The notes below the pieces were generated by a model, which saw nothing but the letters and a program-made list of their open reading frames with translations, was not told where the DNA came from and did not search any database. Position numbers and translations under genes: made by a program. Positions 11,161 through 24,879 of a DNA stretch of 64,000 nucleotides are shown piece by piece. The DNA is from Cricetomys ansorgei (Eukaryota; Chordata; Mammalia; Rodentia; Nesomyidae): positions 950,001-1,014,000 of the forward strand of contig JAMJFZ010001816.1 in the NCBI GenBank assembly GCA_026225945.1, read 5' to 3'. How positions within the stretch are numbered: the stretch's first letter is position 1; every line of letters starts with the position of its first letter.

Positions 11161-14100
11161 GTAATTCAATTTTGTTTTATGTTATAATGCGAAACATTTT
11201 AAACAGATGTCTGCAATCTCAGATGAAGATGAAATGTGCTCTATAATAAATGGAGTGTTATGAGTTTAGTAAATTTGAGAAGTTATCAAATTACCAGACA
11301 TCATATATTCAATTCTTCCATTTGTTTTGACTTCCTCTTCTTAGTTTTCCATTTCTGTCTTATCCATAAATCTGTTTGACTTCTTTCACAATAATTTAAC
11401 TCTGAGAGGATAATTTGCAGATTGTCCATTGCAGCACTACCAAAACATCAACAGATCCCTTCTTCTTTTAGAAAAATATATAATATTGTCTCTTATTGGA
11501 CTACATGTTTATGCCTCAACCAACCACTGCAAAGTGAATGCTACCAATGGAGTAGAAAAACCAAATGCTTATTGTAACTCCTAAAATCAAACATCATCTT
11601 TACCTAATTTCATGATAAAGGGAAGGAGAACAAAAGATCCTTCAAAAAAACCAACCAATCAACCAACCAAACAAACAAACAAACAAAACAAAAACTGAGA
11701 ATTTCCCTGGTCAGCATATAAATATCTTCTGTTCCCCACAATAGTCAGAAATGTTAGAAAGTGTTTTATAGTGTTTTATAAACTCTAAATGTGTGTGACA
11801 AAGTTATGAAAACAAGAGTTTGAAAATTACAGAAAAAAAATGGTTAAGATGACCATGGTTAAAACATAAGTCCAGTAGGAAAATGATTTTCCTTCTCTAA
11901 AGAAAATATAAAAGTAAATTAAATTATGCCAAGGTTATGATGCCATCTTAACTGCTGGTAAAAGTTCGACACTGTTTGAGGGTTGAAAGAAGGAACAGAG
12001 TGGATGTCAACTTTCCCTTTGGTAATAGCCACCAGGGAAAGTTGAAATACTGGAAAGAGGTACACCAATAAAATGGTAATTACCTAAGGGAGGTAAAAAT
12101 CGGAGTTTGTGAATGTAATAAGTGATAGAATATTTGTTCTAAAGCAGGAAAATTATAAGGACAACAGATTTGAGAATGTGAAACTACATTAAAATTTTTT
12201 AACTCAATGGAAATCCATAGCAGATGGAATTTCTAGGATACTATTTTTTTATTAAGTTTATACCCTGACTTTTAACATTTACTGAGTCATTGGGTCTTGT
12301 GGTTGCAAGGTGCTTAAAACCCTTTAGTCATGTGATATGGTTATGTGTAGTAATAACAGTTAAGCCATATGAAAGATAGAAACACTAACAAGAAAACATA
12401 TTTTCAGAAACAACAATTGCTATGCGTGCCAGACTCTAATACACAATAGAACATGAGTTGGTAATTATTATATAGTCATTACATTCGAGATGAAGAAAGA
12501 GAGATTCAAGTTAAAAATGCTAACTGCTGAAATTCTTTCAATCAAGAAGTGTTGGGATCTTGATTTATGCAAATGTTTGCATTCAGAGCCCAAACTCTGA
12601 AACAATACTAGGACATCTAAAGGGGGATTCAGTTTTATTTTATAAGGAACACTAAGATAGTCATAATTTTGAACAAATAAAGAGAAAAATATTTCTTTGA
12701 AGCCACCAATGTTCACATAAAACTTAGAGGAGAAATATTCTCTGTAGCAATGGTATCAACTACCATTCTATCATGTCCATCATGGCAAATAGGTAAATTT
12801 TCTTTCACAATTACCTTAGCGAAACAAAAATACTAATCATTAATCATTAATACTAATCATTAATAATTACCCTACTGTAGTTCAAATTTCATCTGTCAAC
12901 CTTATTATAAAAGTATGCTTACAGTAACACGTCTGTGAATGTTTTCTTTAATTTATATTCGCACTAAAAGCATTTTCCAGTAATCAAAATTGATTTCCGG
13001 TAATCAAAACTATCATATTATGCTTACTAACGCCTAACTATAAATATGCTATTTTACTCCAAAGGTTTTCCACTTGTGTTGTATGTAATTCGAGGAACAA
13101 TAAAAAATAAAAATCCTATTGAAAATCAATAGAGTAAGAGTGTGTGTAATGTAAAATATTGGCTTTAAAAGCATTTTACAGGGAACTTACTATTCTTAGG
13201 AAATATAAGAAAATGTAATGTTAAAATTTCTTATATACAAACAATTTCATCACTGCACAGTGTTAAAGCCATAAGCCTTCCTGTGGCCTGAATTAAAATG
13301 TCTACAATTCTTTGTGAAGGCTCTAATTAGGTCAAATTGTTCGATAAAACTTGATAGTACATGTAGTCACTTAACGTACCACGTGTGTACTAATCCAGCA
13401 TTATATTAATAAAGTTGTATGAGACATGCTTACGTTCAATCCATACGACTCAGCAGAGAGCCCAGCAACCCATGCTCCAACTACTCTGCCTTCTTCTTTT
13501 CCTCTTTCTTTGGCCTTGGCAGTTTCCATTAGAAATATTTTTTGCATGATGGAAGAAATACAATGGTTTTACTCCTTCCAGATCTTTGGCTGTTGGGACT
13601 TTTCCATGTTTATAGTACATTGACCTCCAACACAGAAGTGGCAATGCCTTGTCCATGCCTATGGTGAGATAGCTTCCAGATAAAAGTAGAAGCCAAGCCC
13701 CACCTAATGCTGCCTCCCCTTGTTAGCCTACCCACATGGCATCTTTATCAGCAAGTTTGATTACATGGAGATAAGGGAGAGAAGCTTTTATTTACATTAG
13801 GAAGCAGGCCCGTTCAGCTAAGAAATCACATGTCTTGCCAGCACTTGGGGATGCCAAGACAATGATTATCTTTAAAGGTGCAGGGATACATATACATACA
13901 GCAATCAGTAAATACAATATTTAGAAATATGTTTAAATATTCTCCCAATAACTACATCATAAATTTCATATTTACATGGAAAGTAAAAAGTTGCCCTCAG
14001 TGATATATTTGTGATATATCAGTACTCAGGATGTTCAGACAGCAAGATCATGAGTTTAAGGTGGTACTCTCTACCACTTTGGATTACATGTAGTTTGCAT

Positions 14101-15127
14101 CTTTATGAATTTAATATTAAATTGTAGTTACACTGTTTATAAAGAAAATGTGTACCACACATTGGCTCTAAAACATTCTGAGAACAAAGAGAAGAAAAAT
14201 TGAACATTTCCTGTCTTTTCAAAATTTATTATATCACCAACAAGGCTAATTATATATTGCAATAGGAAAATTAGAAACTTTTGGAAAAATAATAAAGGCT
14301 ATAATTAATGCCTTTTTGCTCATTATTAGCAGGTATGATGATAACAACACATATTCTAGATAAACTTGAAAGAAGAACTAGTCACAAATGAATCTATATT
14401 TCCCCCTAATTAATAAATATCCTGCTGTGACTATCTAATGATGACATACTAATAAGTAAAATCAATAAACTTAAACTGACAATCAATGTAATTTGGACAG
14501 TAGACTAGAAAATGACATATTATACATTGATCGTTTAGCAATCTTCGAAATGAAAAGAGGAAGCTAATTATTTTGGTAGATAACTGAAAATGATAAGATT
14601 AAAACAAGCTAATTATATGTTCTTGAATAATAGCTTACTTTAATGAAATGAAGCCTGGAGAAGAGCAGTGATTCAGAAAAAAATATTTAATTTTGTTAAG
14701 TGCAACATAATCCTTACCTGTTTAACTGTCTTAAAACTACACTTAAAAAGTAAATAAAATCATCATCAAATATTAACAGAAAAAAATCACACATGAATGA
14801 TGATAATATGATAAAAAATATATGTTTTAAAGATTTTTGAATGTGTGAGGCTGATATTGAAAATTTAGAGGTAAATTGAAATTTTAATTTTAAATATCTT
14901 TCTTATACTCACAGCAATGTCAAAAAGCATATAAAAGACTCATGTAGTTTAATCTCAATGGTTTCATTTATACTTGGGCCAAATTGTACAAAATCCATGT
15001 AACTGAATAAATTTTACTGAGTAAAAAATAAAATAAATCTTACTACCTAATTTTTACTACTTCAAAACAATCTTAGGCAGAACTGTACAAGCATGTTTGT
15101 TTTTACAGAGTCATTTTAAATGGACTG
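11161..15127. other. AT-rich DNA, one CAAA run, weak SINE fragment
   Basis: Contains a CCAA/CAAA run at 11643-11694, two 20-bp tandem units at 12831-12850 and 12851-12870 (each starting TACTAATCATTAAT), and a possible B1/B4 scrap near 14015-14100 (AGTACTCAGGATGTTCAGAC). Open frames at 12468-12716 and 13426-13656 are chance-like. No gene recognised. Confidence 0.45.
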
Positions 15128-15365
15128 GACAGGTAACCTAGAGATTGGGAGCGCTTACTACTATTGTGGAGGAAAAGAATTCAATATACAGCATGTAGCT
15201 ATGGTTCCTCATAACTACTTGTGATTTCAGCTCCAGGGAATATGACACCATATTCTTGTCTCCCGGGGTATGTGTACTCATGTGCACAAACTCACACAGT
15301 GACATACATGTTGACATCTTATCCATGTAATTAAAAATAACATAAACATTTTTAAAGATTCAGTT
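15128..15365 (+). repeat. B2/B3 SINE
   Basis: Forward copy. Landmarks are AACCTAGAGATTGGGAGCGC, GTTCCTCATAACTACTTGTG, CACAGTGACATACATG, and an A-rich 3' end AATTAAAAATAACATAAACA. Strongly diverged. Confidence 0.78.
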
Positions 15366-16624
15366 TATAAATACTTCAACAGCTCCAGGTAAAGACTTTA
15401 TTAAAAAACAATGACATATATAGAAATATCTAGATTCCATTTTTTAATCATGTCATATTATAATTCCAATTGTGTTACAAATGATTAATTTGGAATGGAT
15501 ATTGAATTTTGTGGAACTATAGAATTTGACATCCTGGGGAGAAAACAAGACCTCTTAGTGGGCAAAGCACTGATCAATAATAATTTTTTATGCACTTTTG
15601 CAACAGCTTTTACTTTGCTGTATTTTTCCCCCACCAAAGCTCAATACTTTGATAGTAAAAGGTTAACAAATCAATTTCTATTCCTGTAATTATAATATAA
15701 TATAACATTATATTAACAATAATAATGATAATGATGATATTAATTCCTTTTCAGCATCATTAAGTGAAAGTTATACCTGATAATAAAATGATACATATTT
15801 ATCTCAATCTGAATATTGCACTCACACAGAAGGTGTTGGTAATTAGTAGTAGTTTGTAGACTTAGGAGAGTCATTACATTTTAAATTTACATATATTCCT
15901 GCTTCCTAAGAACATTTGTTGTCTGTCATTATGAATACATATACAACAAAGTAGGGGGGACTCTGTCTTGTTTACCAGAGGAAACAGCATTTCAGGGGCC
16001 AATTTCTTCCAGTATGAGAAAAATTCTGATATCTATCCAACGAGGAGGGGATGAACTCACAAGAACTACATAAATCTGGCCTTCTTATTGGTAGAATAAA
16101 ATATTCATAATTGAATAAAGGAAATGGAAAAGAGAAAAAGAGCCATATATGAAATTCCTTTATATTTCTTAAGCATCATCCCCTGATTCCAAGAGAACAC
16201 TTCAAAGCATATAAACAGTCTTAAATAAGATGGAGGTAATACCAGATAAATAATCTCACTCTCTCACATTTTTCCCCTTCATCCTTCCCTCCTTCATTCT
16301 TGCTTCCTCCCTAGTCTCTCTAGCTCTGTTTTTTCCTTTGGCCAGGTTGAATTTGGACATAACACATGAAGTAATTCTGTTATACATTATCTCATTTACA
16401 CTTATTTCTGTAGAATATTTGTATTTTTTCAAGCAGTATAATAGTTATACAGATTCAATAAAGTTTCAGTGTTATGAGGTGTTGAAAAGTAAACATATAA
16501 GGAATACCTTATCATTTTTGTGTCTTTATGCAAAAATATTCTTTGTATAATCATTTACTTAAGCTTATGTAATTTTCAATTAGTAGCATATATTAGCAAC
16601 CATTTATGGATGTGAACTTAACTC
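15366..16624. other. AT-rich DNA with a pyrimidine tract
   Basis: Holds a CT-rich tract at 16253-16340 (for example CCCTTCATCCTTCCCTCCTT). The chance open frames at 15495-15689 and 16338-16550 carry no recognised domain. Confidence 0.5.
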
Positions 16625-16830
16625 ATTTAAAAATGTTCTTTGTATATTGATGTTCTGGCCATATTAATTTCATGCTTGGAGCTCCTAGAGGATATCAGAA
16701 CTGGATTTTCCTGGAACTGAACTGGAGTTAGGGAAGGCTGAGTGCCTCCATGTAAGTATTGGGAACTAAATATCGGTCTCCCAAAAGAAAAGGCAGTACC
16801 CGCATTCATTGAGCTGTTTCTCCAGGACCA
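16625..16830 (-). repeat. B2/B3 SINE
   Basis: Reverse-orientation copy. Landmarks are ATGCTTGGAGCTCCTAGAGG, ATCAGAACTGGATTTTCCTG, GTATTGGGAACTAAATATCG and TTGAGCTGTTTCTCCAGGAC. Diverged. Confidence 0.88.
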
Positions 16831-18578
16831 ATCTTATGCCCATTTTAGTTTATATAAAAATTAAGGATAACTGAAGTACATGATGGAATACATGGATGGT
16901 GACAGAAAATACACACTATATAACGGATCACTGATGTTATAGAATCACGTTCTCAACACCAAGCTAATTTCTCAGAAAGGTTTGAAATTATGTCTGGCAT
17001 TTTCAAATCATGCACAATGATTATAAAATATCTACAGATATGTCAATCATTTAGGTTCATTGCCGACTCTGCAAAAAAAGTTCAATTTCTAATTTATTCA
17101 CAATGCCTTTGAGAAATTGCCTCAACACAGTATTATGGATAATTTATTTAACTTCGATATTAGTACATCAGAATGGTCTTTAATTTGGATTAGTTACTTT
17201 TTCATTATAATTTTAATGCCTACATGGTAAGGCAACATGGCAGAATAAATAAATGAACTAAATATTCACTGAGTTACTATAACCATTTTCTATTTTTCAG
17301 TATGTACAGATCTGACCTATCAACCAGAGTTTGCTAAGAATTTGTTTACCACTCCCATACTATTTCTTTCTAATTAATGCTGAGCGTGTGTTTGCGTGTG
17401 TATTGGGGGGGGGCATGCGTGGCAAGGGCTGTCATTAGTACCATCATAGTATATATCAGTGAGTCTATGGTCAGATGCATACAGTGAATATCCACCTTGA
17501 TTCCTCAGATATTGGTGCAGAACTATGAGGGCAGCTTTCCCTGCCTTGTGAGAAAGTTTCACTCTCTGAAATTGTGGGTCAAGCAATGATACACTTTGGA
17601 GAAGTAAAGACTTAATGCATTTCAAGAACTAACACTGAGTTCTAAATGCAATCATAACAGTCTTCATGAGCAAACTTTGTTGAATTTGATACTTTATGTA
17701 TATTGATGCTTGAATTTTATGTATAATTGTAAATATAGATAATTTGGGAACCAATATCTGTTCCAGTTTTTCAAAAATAGTATCTGGATAATGCATGTAG
17801 AATGCTGTTCAATAATGAAGTTTCCTGTTTCCCATGTGTTTGGATTTGTTTGAATTTCTACCATCATTATGAATAACATATTGCTTGTCATTATATTGAC
17901 CAGCAAATCTTCTCAGAATGAAAATATATTTGATCATCACTGAGCTATTAGCAGCAATGGATAGAAAATATGTGCAAAACTTATTGCTGCAATGCAACAC
18001 AGGGGACTTTCCCAGTGTGTTTTCATTCTTCAGCTTCTGTAATGACGATCCACTTTTCTGCAGGTGGAAATGTCTTTTAGTTTGCATAATTCTGTACTGC
18101 AATATTGTACTATATTGAAATATGATGGAACTTTTGTTTAAGATAAATAGGTGATAAAGTGTTCTGCAAACTGTGTTGTTTTCCTAGGCTAGCATAATAC
18201 TCTTACAAAAACAAATAACTAGAAACATCATCATTAACATTCAAAGAAGGTGTAAGGTTAACATATTGCATTTACTGTGATACACTATATAATATTTGAC
18301 AATGTAACAGTAAAATGCAGATGAAAACTAAAATAATAAAGTTTTTTTTTTTAGTTCTTATTCAGGATGCAAAATGAAACAAAGCAGAAACATGAATTGC
18401 AACTTTGCCTAAATTGCTGACTTCACTCTCAAATTAATCTTCAAGGATTGTACTGAAAATATAAAAGCTCATATTCATAGTCATTCCTTATACATACATT
18501 ACTTATAAATATCCTTATTACTCAACTTTGCTAAAACACAGAGAGTGGATATAAAGTAACATGTAATATATATTAAAA

Positions 18579-18579
<1 letters not shown>
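16831..18579. other. AT-rich DNA, no gene recognised
   Basis: A short G-rich run lies near 17405. Open frames at 17374-18118 overlap on both strands and show no domain. Confidence 0.4.

Positions 18580-18621
<42 letters not shown>
18580..18621. repeat. (TA)n microsatellite
   Basis: Uninterrupted TA run. AT-rich sequence with many short palindromes continues to about 18840. Confidence 0.95.
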
Positions 18622-18626
<5 letters not shown>

Positions 18627-19660
18627 ACTGTAATATATTTATTTTGCTGTATATAAAATATAAGTAATTATATATGTAATCATGGTAAATATATAATATA
18701 ATTATTAAGCTTATTTAATTATATATTATAAATATATAATGTATAATTAATATTTATTAATATATTACATATAGTATAATATATGTATATGTAATATATG
18801 TTAACATATATTTAATATATATTAAAGTTAATATACATTTAAACTTTCAGAATTATATTAGAGAATCCTGTTTTTCAATAGCATAATTATTAATTTTACT
18901 CAGCTTTTGTTTTCAAGGTGAAGTAGACAAAAATAGTCAACTAAAATCTGGTGATAATTATTTCTAGCATGACAGATAATTAAGGTAAACACTTTTGAAA
19001 ATAAATAAATGGCTGCCTGCAATGAGACAGGTGGGAGTTAGTGAATAAATAAATACCCTCTTAGTCTCATTTGTCCATGACCTGTGCACCACTTTTGATG
19101 CTGCTTGCCCTGTCTTCACAGTTCCCACTGGATCAAATACTGTTGCACTGTGTATTAACTTGGGTTCTAGAACACATTTCATTTTGTCACTGTACTGCTA
19201 TTCCTTCCGTCTACCTGCTTTGTTTAAATACGTCCTTGGGATCTGTTCTACAGAGTACAAATTAAGACAAACAATGAGAAGTAGAAAATCTGCAGAATGT
19301 ATAAAATGCATGTGTCTATGGAAAAGGAGCAAATGTGACACAAAATTACTTGGAAAAACGTGTGGAACTCAGGACAGACAGAGAAGGACAGGTGATCTGT
19401 AGTGAAAGATGACGTCAAAAGAATTGTGTGATTTATGTGTGGTTCATCATCTAAATGTGATTCATATTCTATACAAAGGAGTTTGTACTTTATCAAAATG
19501 ACATTTAATAATTTTTAAAAGAAGGATATGTATTAAACTTTCATGTTATAAATTACTTTTAATTGAAGTATATAAGGTTATTAGTTACAAAAAACTTTTT
19601 ATTTTCCTTCTCTTACTATACTAAACTTTATTCTATTTATATACAAATATACGTATGACA
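18622..19660. other. AT-rich block, then unassigned DNA
   Basis: 18622-18840 is almost pure A/T (repeated TAATATAT/ATTAATAT words). The remainder holds overlapping chance frames (18964-19496) without a recognisable product. Confidence 0.45.
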
Positions 19661-19870
19661 GTTTTGCCAAGGCCTTCTGTAGACCAAGCCTCAGACATGC
19701 TATATAGCCAAAAGTGATTTTGGTCTCCTGATCCTCCTGCTTTCACATTCCAGGTACTGCTCTTAGGAACACACGCTTTCATACCTGGTATACATGATAC
19801 TGAGTATTGAACTTAGGACCTTATGTGCATGCTAAGCAAGCATTATACAAAGAGAATCATATTCTTAGCC
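19661..19870 (-). repeat. B4-type SINE (ID/B1 composite)
   Basis: Reverse orientation. It combines a B1-like stretch (GATCCTCCTGCTTTCACATT) with an ID-like stretch (GAGTATTGAACTTAGGACCT, GCATGCTAAGCAAGCATTAT), the usual order of a B4 element. Confidence 0.82.
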
Positions 19871-20685
19871 TGTGATCCTCATTATTGTCTACCAATAATA
19901 AACATGATACATTGTTTCTTTTGTCTTTTCTCTTTGATCTTTCTACTATCACCAAGAAGCGACTTCAATGACCATTTTACCAAATCACTTTTGTTTCTGT
20001 AGCATCACTACAGAAACAGGATATAAATATTTGTCCCTATTGTAGAAAAACATTTGTTTTCATTGAAATCAATAAGCCATCTCATCATATTTGTGAAACT
20101 CAATATATTATTCTCAGTTTTGTCATTTTCTATCTGGAATTTTTTTAAAACGTGTTACAAGGTAAAATTGAGGCAAAACAGATTCCTAAAATAAATTTTT
20201 CCATAATTCATTGTTTATGGTAGGAAAAACACAATGAAGGGAATTATTTTTTAATTCATTCTGATTATACAAGCAAAAATATATAATGAAAAAATGAATA
20301 TTAATTGCATATTTATAAGAGGTCAAAATTATGTTTATATATGAGAGAGATAATTTACATTCTGAAAGGGAATGGAAAATATGTCAATAAGAAAATGATA
20401 TAAATGTATTTATTAAATGGGCACAATGAGCTGAAATTGATGCTAGATATTTGAAATGATATATATATAATATAGAAAAGAAAATCAGAGCTTATTACTT
20501 TACTTAGTCCTGAAGATGAATATAGAGTCTCTTCTCAGAGGCACATATCCATGTTTCAAACTCTGGGTTATTATCAACTCAAGTTAAAAGATGAGTAAAG
20601 GGACACAAATTTTGAATATGGCAGATTAAGAACTCTGTTTTCCAGAAATACACTTTTTAAAAAAATTTCTGTGAGTAGTTACACC
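19871..20685. other. AT-rich DNA, nothing recognised
   Basis: No coding or repeat signal seen. Confidence 0.4.
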
Positions 20686-21020
20686 TGGTGGTTTGAATGA
20701 GAATTTACCTAATAGGCTCATGTTTGGAACACTGCATTTCATCTCCAGTTGGTCATGATGTTTGCTGTTTATGGGATGTAGATTTGTTGAAGGAAGTATG
20801 TCAGTGATGGTAAATTCAATTCCTTCTCTCTGTTTTGTTCATATGGTTTATAATCTGAGCTTTCAACTTGCAGTTCCAGCACTCTATAGTGCCTCCCTCC
20901 ATGATAAGACTTAGCTGCCATGCAGACTTAGCTGTCTGAAACCATAAGACCAAACAAGCCTTTTCTTTTATAAGTAGCATTAGTTACGGTATTTTACCAC
21001 AGCAAAAGAAAAGTAAATAA
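20686..21020 (+). repeat. Dispersed rodent repeat F, copy 1
   Basis: Starts TGGTTTGAATGAGAATTTAC and ends near TTTACCACAGCAAAAGAAAA. It shares its ordered landmarks (TTTGAATGAGA start, AGGCTCATG, GGAAGTATGTCAGT, internal ACCATAAGACCAAACAAGCC) with 48935-49262 and, reversed, with 61886-62232. This is a common rodent interspersed repeat. I cannot give its RepBase name with certainty. Confidence 0.65.
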
Positions 21021-21344
21021 CATGCTAAGTAACTCAAAAGATGTTTTAGTACTTTTCTATCACATTTATTCCTAGAAACTTCATACTGCCTTAGTCATAA
21101 CCAGGGATGTCAGTGTAAATCAATTTTCAGAGATGTAGTTTTGAATCCACCCTGACATCACCATGAAGTTTGTCTTGGTGAGGTACATTTTCTTATTAAT
21201 TTTACAGGGACTATTTTACTTACAGTTTATCAGCTGAATTTCATCTGTTCTTGTGAGATCAGTCAGAAATCGCATCGATTTAGTCCCAATATGTTTCTCA
21301 TGAATATTTTACTTCCCTATTATAAACTGGGGTATAAAATAGGG

Positions 21345-21851
21345 TGTGTATAAACATAGATTCAGGGCACACACAGTATATTCTCTGGCTAACTCCATAC
21401 TCAGTTCATAGAGGGTTTCAGCCTCCATACAATCTAATCTTCAAGCCAAACCTAGAATTTTTCAGTCTCTAAGATTTAACTGCTGACTGGTTCACTAGGA
21501 CTAGCTTCTGAACTCAGAGCTGTATTGAACTCAAAAAATTCTTCTGGTTGGCTGATTCAACTCACTTGCTGTTCTGGCTCAAGCTGACTTTTGCTGTTAG
21601 CTGACACTTTTCCCCCAAATCATTCTTTTTTGTATGACACTGACTGTTTCTGCTGAACTGCCTCTGTGTCTTATCAGACTGATTCTTAACTGACTATCTG
21701 ACTCTCTAAGCTGAAAGCCTGCTTCTGTATGATGAGAGATGGGGGGTATCTTTATTCTGACTCACTCTGCCAGTTCTTCCTCTGATTTGTTACTTTGCCT
21801 GCTCTTCCTGTCTGACACTGATGCATTTTCTTTTACAATATTAAATTCTAC
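21345..21851 (-). mobile_element. LTR-like element, copy 2 (internally deleted)
   Basis: Same family as 6044-7101. It shares ATAGATTCAGGGC near its left end, CCATACAATCTAATCTTCAA, the CTGACT-rich body and CTGATTTGTTACTTTGCCTG. It lacks the GATTAAAG block and most of the right-hand third found in the other copies, so it is truncated or internally deleted. The AATAAA-type signal is degraded to AATATA. No target duplication was found. Confidence 0.72.
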
Positions 21852-22340
21852 TATCAAATTTCACATAAAAATGAATCATATGTGTGGTTCAATATTCAAA
21901 TAGTCATGATAAACAAACCTAAGCATGTATTTTGCATTACCTGCTAGAATAATGATGCAAAAATTAAGTTTATAAAATATACATCCATAGATTCAGCACA
22001 TAGTATATTCATTCAGCAAATATTTGTTGACTAATTAGTGATCCAGTCCCAAGTGATCAACACTGAAAACATATATACAAGTAATATTTCATGGCCTGAG
22101 CAGGTTATATTTAGGATGCATACACACACACAATAACAAATAATAAAAAAGCCATGAATATGAAGGAGAGCAGGGAAAGGAATGTAGAACGATTTTGAAG
22201 AAGGAAAGGAAAGGTAGAAATATACTCAAACTATAATCCCCCAATTTTTTGTTTGTTTGTTTGGTTGGTTGGTGGATTTTATTGTTGATATTGTTTCTTT
22301 CTTTCTTTTTCTGCTTTTTATTTTTGTTGTTTTGTTTTGT
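21852..22340. other. AT-rich DNA with T/G-rich simple sequence
   Basis: A TTTG/TTGG/CTTT-rich stretch at 22245-22335 lies against the neighbouring B1 and is probably its reversed, expanded A-tail. Otherwise nothing recognised. Confidence 0.5.
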
Positions 22341-22490
22341 TTAAAGATAGGGCTTCTCTTTGTAGCTCTGAACCCATCCTGGAACTTGCTCTGTAGACCA
22401 GGATGTCCTCCAAATCAGTCCCAGAAATCTGCCTGCTTCTTCCTCTTGAGTGCTTGGATTAAAGGCATATGCCACCATTGCGAGGCTGCA
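22341..22490 (-). repeat. B1 SINE
   Basis: Reversed B1. Landmarks are GGGCTTCTCTTTGTAGCTCT, CTTGCTCTGTAGACCAGGAT, AAATCTGCCTGCTTCTTCCT and TTGGATTAAAGGCATATGCC. The open frame at 22257-22508 is simply this SINE read through. Confidence 0.92.
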
Positions 22491-24499
22491 AAAACAGAAG
22501 TGTCCTGAGAAAAAGGAAAGATGATCTAATTAGCAATTGATTTTTATTATTATTTGGACTGCTTTTTATTTCTTGCCATCCTTGGATCAAGTTCTAGAAA
22601 CCATAATTATTCAATTTACTTTATATATAACACTGGAATTTACTGATTATCCAGCACTTGGTAATATAATGCAGTATTAGACAAGGTGAGAAAATAGCTA
22701 ATGTTACAACATATAGTCAATTATCCTATGAAGGTAAGTTTCTTCCTTCTAATATGTGATATGTACTGTAAGATAGAGGATATATTTATTCGACTCAAAT
22801 TCAGAAAACTGGGTTACATGTTAAATGATATCTCTTATGATTGTGTCTAGTGACAAAGTTTTAGACTAGTTGAAATGTCCAAAGGAGAAGCATTTCACAG
22901 ATACAGTGTTGACTCCGTTGAACTTGGGATTCCTTAAAATCAATCCTCATGTCACTAACAAAAAATAAAAATAAAAAATATAAAGTAAGAGATGGTTTAG
23001 GATTACTGAGAGAGATTTTGTCAAAAAAGAAAAAAATAATGCTTTATTTTGAACTTCAGAAAGATTATTATAGACATCAACATATATATCCTTCAGGATG
23101 TTTCATTTATTAATCAAACATTATAAATCAAACATATGAGAGCTCATTAAATGTTTGCATTGGCTCTCACTATATTATTAGACCTTGTCCAAGAGTGTCA
23201 CCACCAGATGATTCTCACATTCATTCATTTATCCAATCCACAAACAAGTCTATAGTGATTACTAAGCTAAGGAAATTCCTTGCTTTCTCTGAATATACCC
23301 TTCCCCTAAAGTAGCTTTCAAGATTAATAGTGAGTTGCAAGAGTTAGAAAAGGCCCAAAGAAAATTGGTTAGTAATATATAAAAGGACAGAATGAGGGTA
23401 ATATCTCATTGGTTTTGCAGACACAGTTGGGGTGAATATAAACTGATGAAATTGAATTATTATGAAATTTTATTAAAGATTAGTTATAAGAATCACTGCC
23501 TAGTAACTCCACTTAGAATAAAAGTACATTCAAAAACATAGCATAGCAACTGCCATAATCAAGACATTGAAAATGCAGACAGTAGTTAAGGAAAGAGTAC
23601 AGTCAGATATTATTAAATTTGTAAATACACACTCTCATGAAGAAGCACAATGCTTAAAAACTGAATAAGTGAAAGAGAGAGAAATAAACGAAATCCATAA
23701 AGGTAGTCTATTTTACCTTTAATATTACTTTTTAGTATCAATGCTATGTTTCCAGGAAAAAAAACTATCCATGCACAGATGCTACATATAAAATATTTAA
23801 TATGTCAGTACCTACATATATCAAGCAACTTAGATTCACTATTCCTTATTCATTGCAGCGTTATACAAAAAAAACTGCAGGGATTTAATGGAAGAAACAG
23901 ACTTGTGCAGTGAAGTTGGAGGAGAGAAAGAAAGTGAGATTATCTTTTAAATGAGTTACTTCCCAAAAGCCAGCAGAAATAGGTTATTTTATAAATATGA
24001 GACAGTGGAGTCTGCAGAGTTAGGAAGTGAAGACTTAGGAAAGAATAAGAGTGACAGTGTTTTACATGAATATAATAGTCATTATTCCCTCACATATTTT
24101 CATTTTAATAGTTTGTTTTCCAATAGTGCTTTGTTTTCTGAAAAACATTATTTGAGAAAGGCATACATTGTATTTTGATCATATACATTCTTCTCTCTGA
24201 TCCATCCCCCATCACATAAATACCCATTTAGAGCAATTTTTTAAAAATCATATAGTCCAATTAGTTTTACTCTTTTTTTTTTTTTAACTCTTAGGTTTTT
24301 TGTTTGTTTGTTGGTTAGTTATTTGGTTGGTGTTGGGTTTTTGTTGTTGTTGTTGTTTTGTCTTGCTTTGTTTTGGAGGGGCATCCACTGGCTTACAGTC
24401 AATGTCACACGGGCCAGACCTTTACAAAAAGTTTGTTCCTCAGCTAGAGAAGGGGTTTTGTGCCCACATTACTCTTCAATGTTGAGATTTTATCATTAA
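22491..24499. other. AT-rich DNA, no gene recognised
   Basis: A T/G-rich simple-sequence stretch lies at 24270-24362. Open frames at 23951-24178 and 24300-24499 show no domain, and the latter is driven by the TTGTTG run. Confidence 0.4.
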
Positions 24500-24710
24500 T
24501 TTGCATATGTTTGTGCTTGTTATCACAATGTCTATGGATCCATATGTGTAACTTCCCTGTTGTGTCCAGAGACAAGGTTCCACTGCTGTCATTAACTGCC
24601 TCTGACCCTTAGACTCTTTCCACTCTACTTTTATAACTCTTTTCACATAAGTCGTCCCTATGACACTGAGAGTCATTTCAAAAATCCAAGAAACCATGCT
24701 TTATAACTTT
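24500..24710. repeat. Possible LINE-3'-end-type rodent repeat fragment
   Basis: ATCACAATGTCTATGGATCC, CTGTTGTGTCCAGAGACAAG and AACTGCCTCTGACCCTTAGA resemble a common dispersed rodent repeat, by pattern memory only. The sequence alone does not fix the family. Confidence 0.4.
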
Positions 24711-24879
24711 ATGAATGACATTCTAATAATGTATAATTTAAAAAATTATTTTATAAGACTGATTCTTTTCAAATACTTTGAAATACTTTCAAAACTATTT
24801 TAAGGCCAAGTTTATCAATTCAAGATATGTAAAAACAGTATAAGTTTGAAATTGAACTTGAGACTGTTGAAATTTTTAG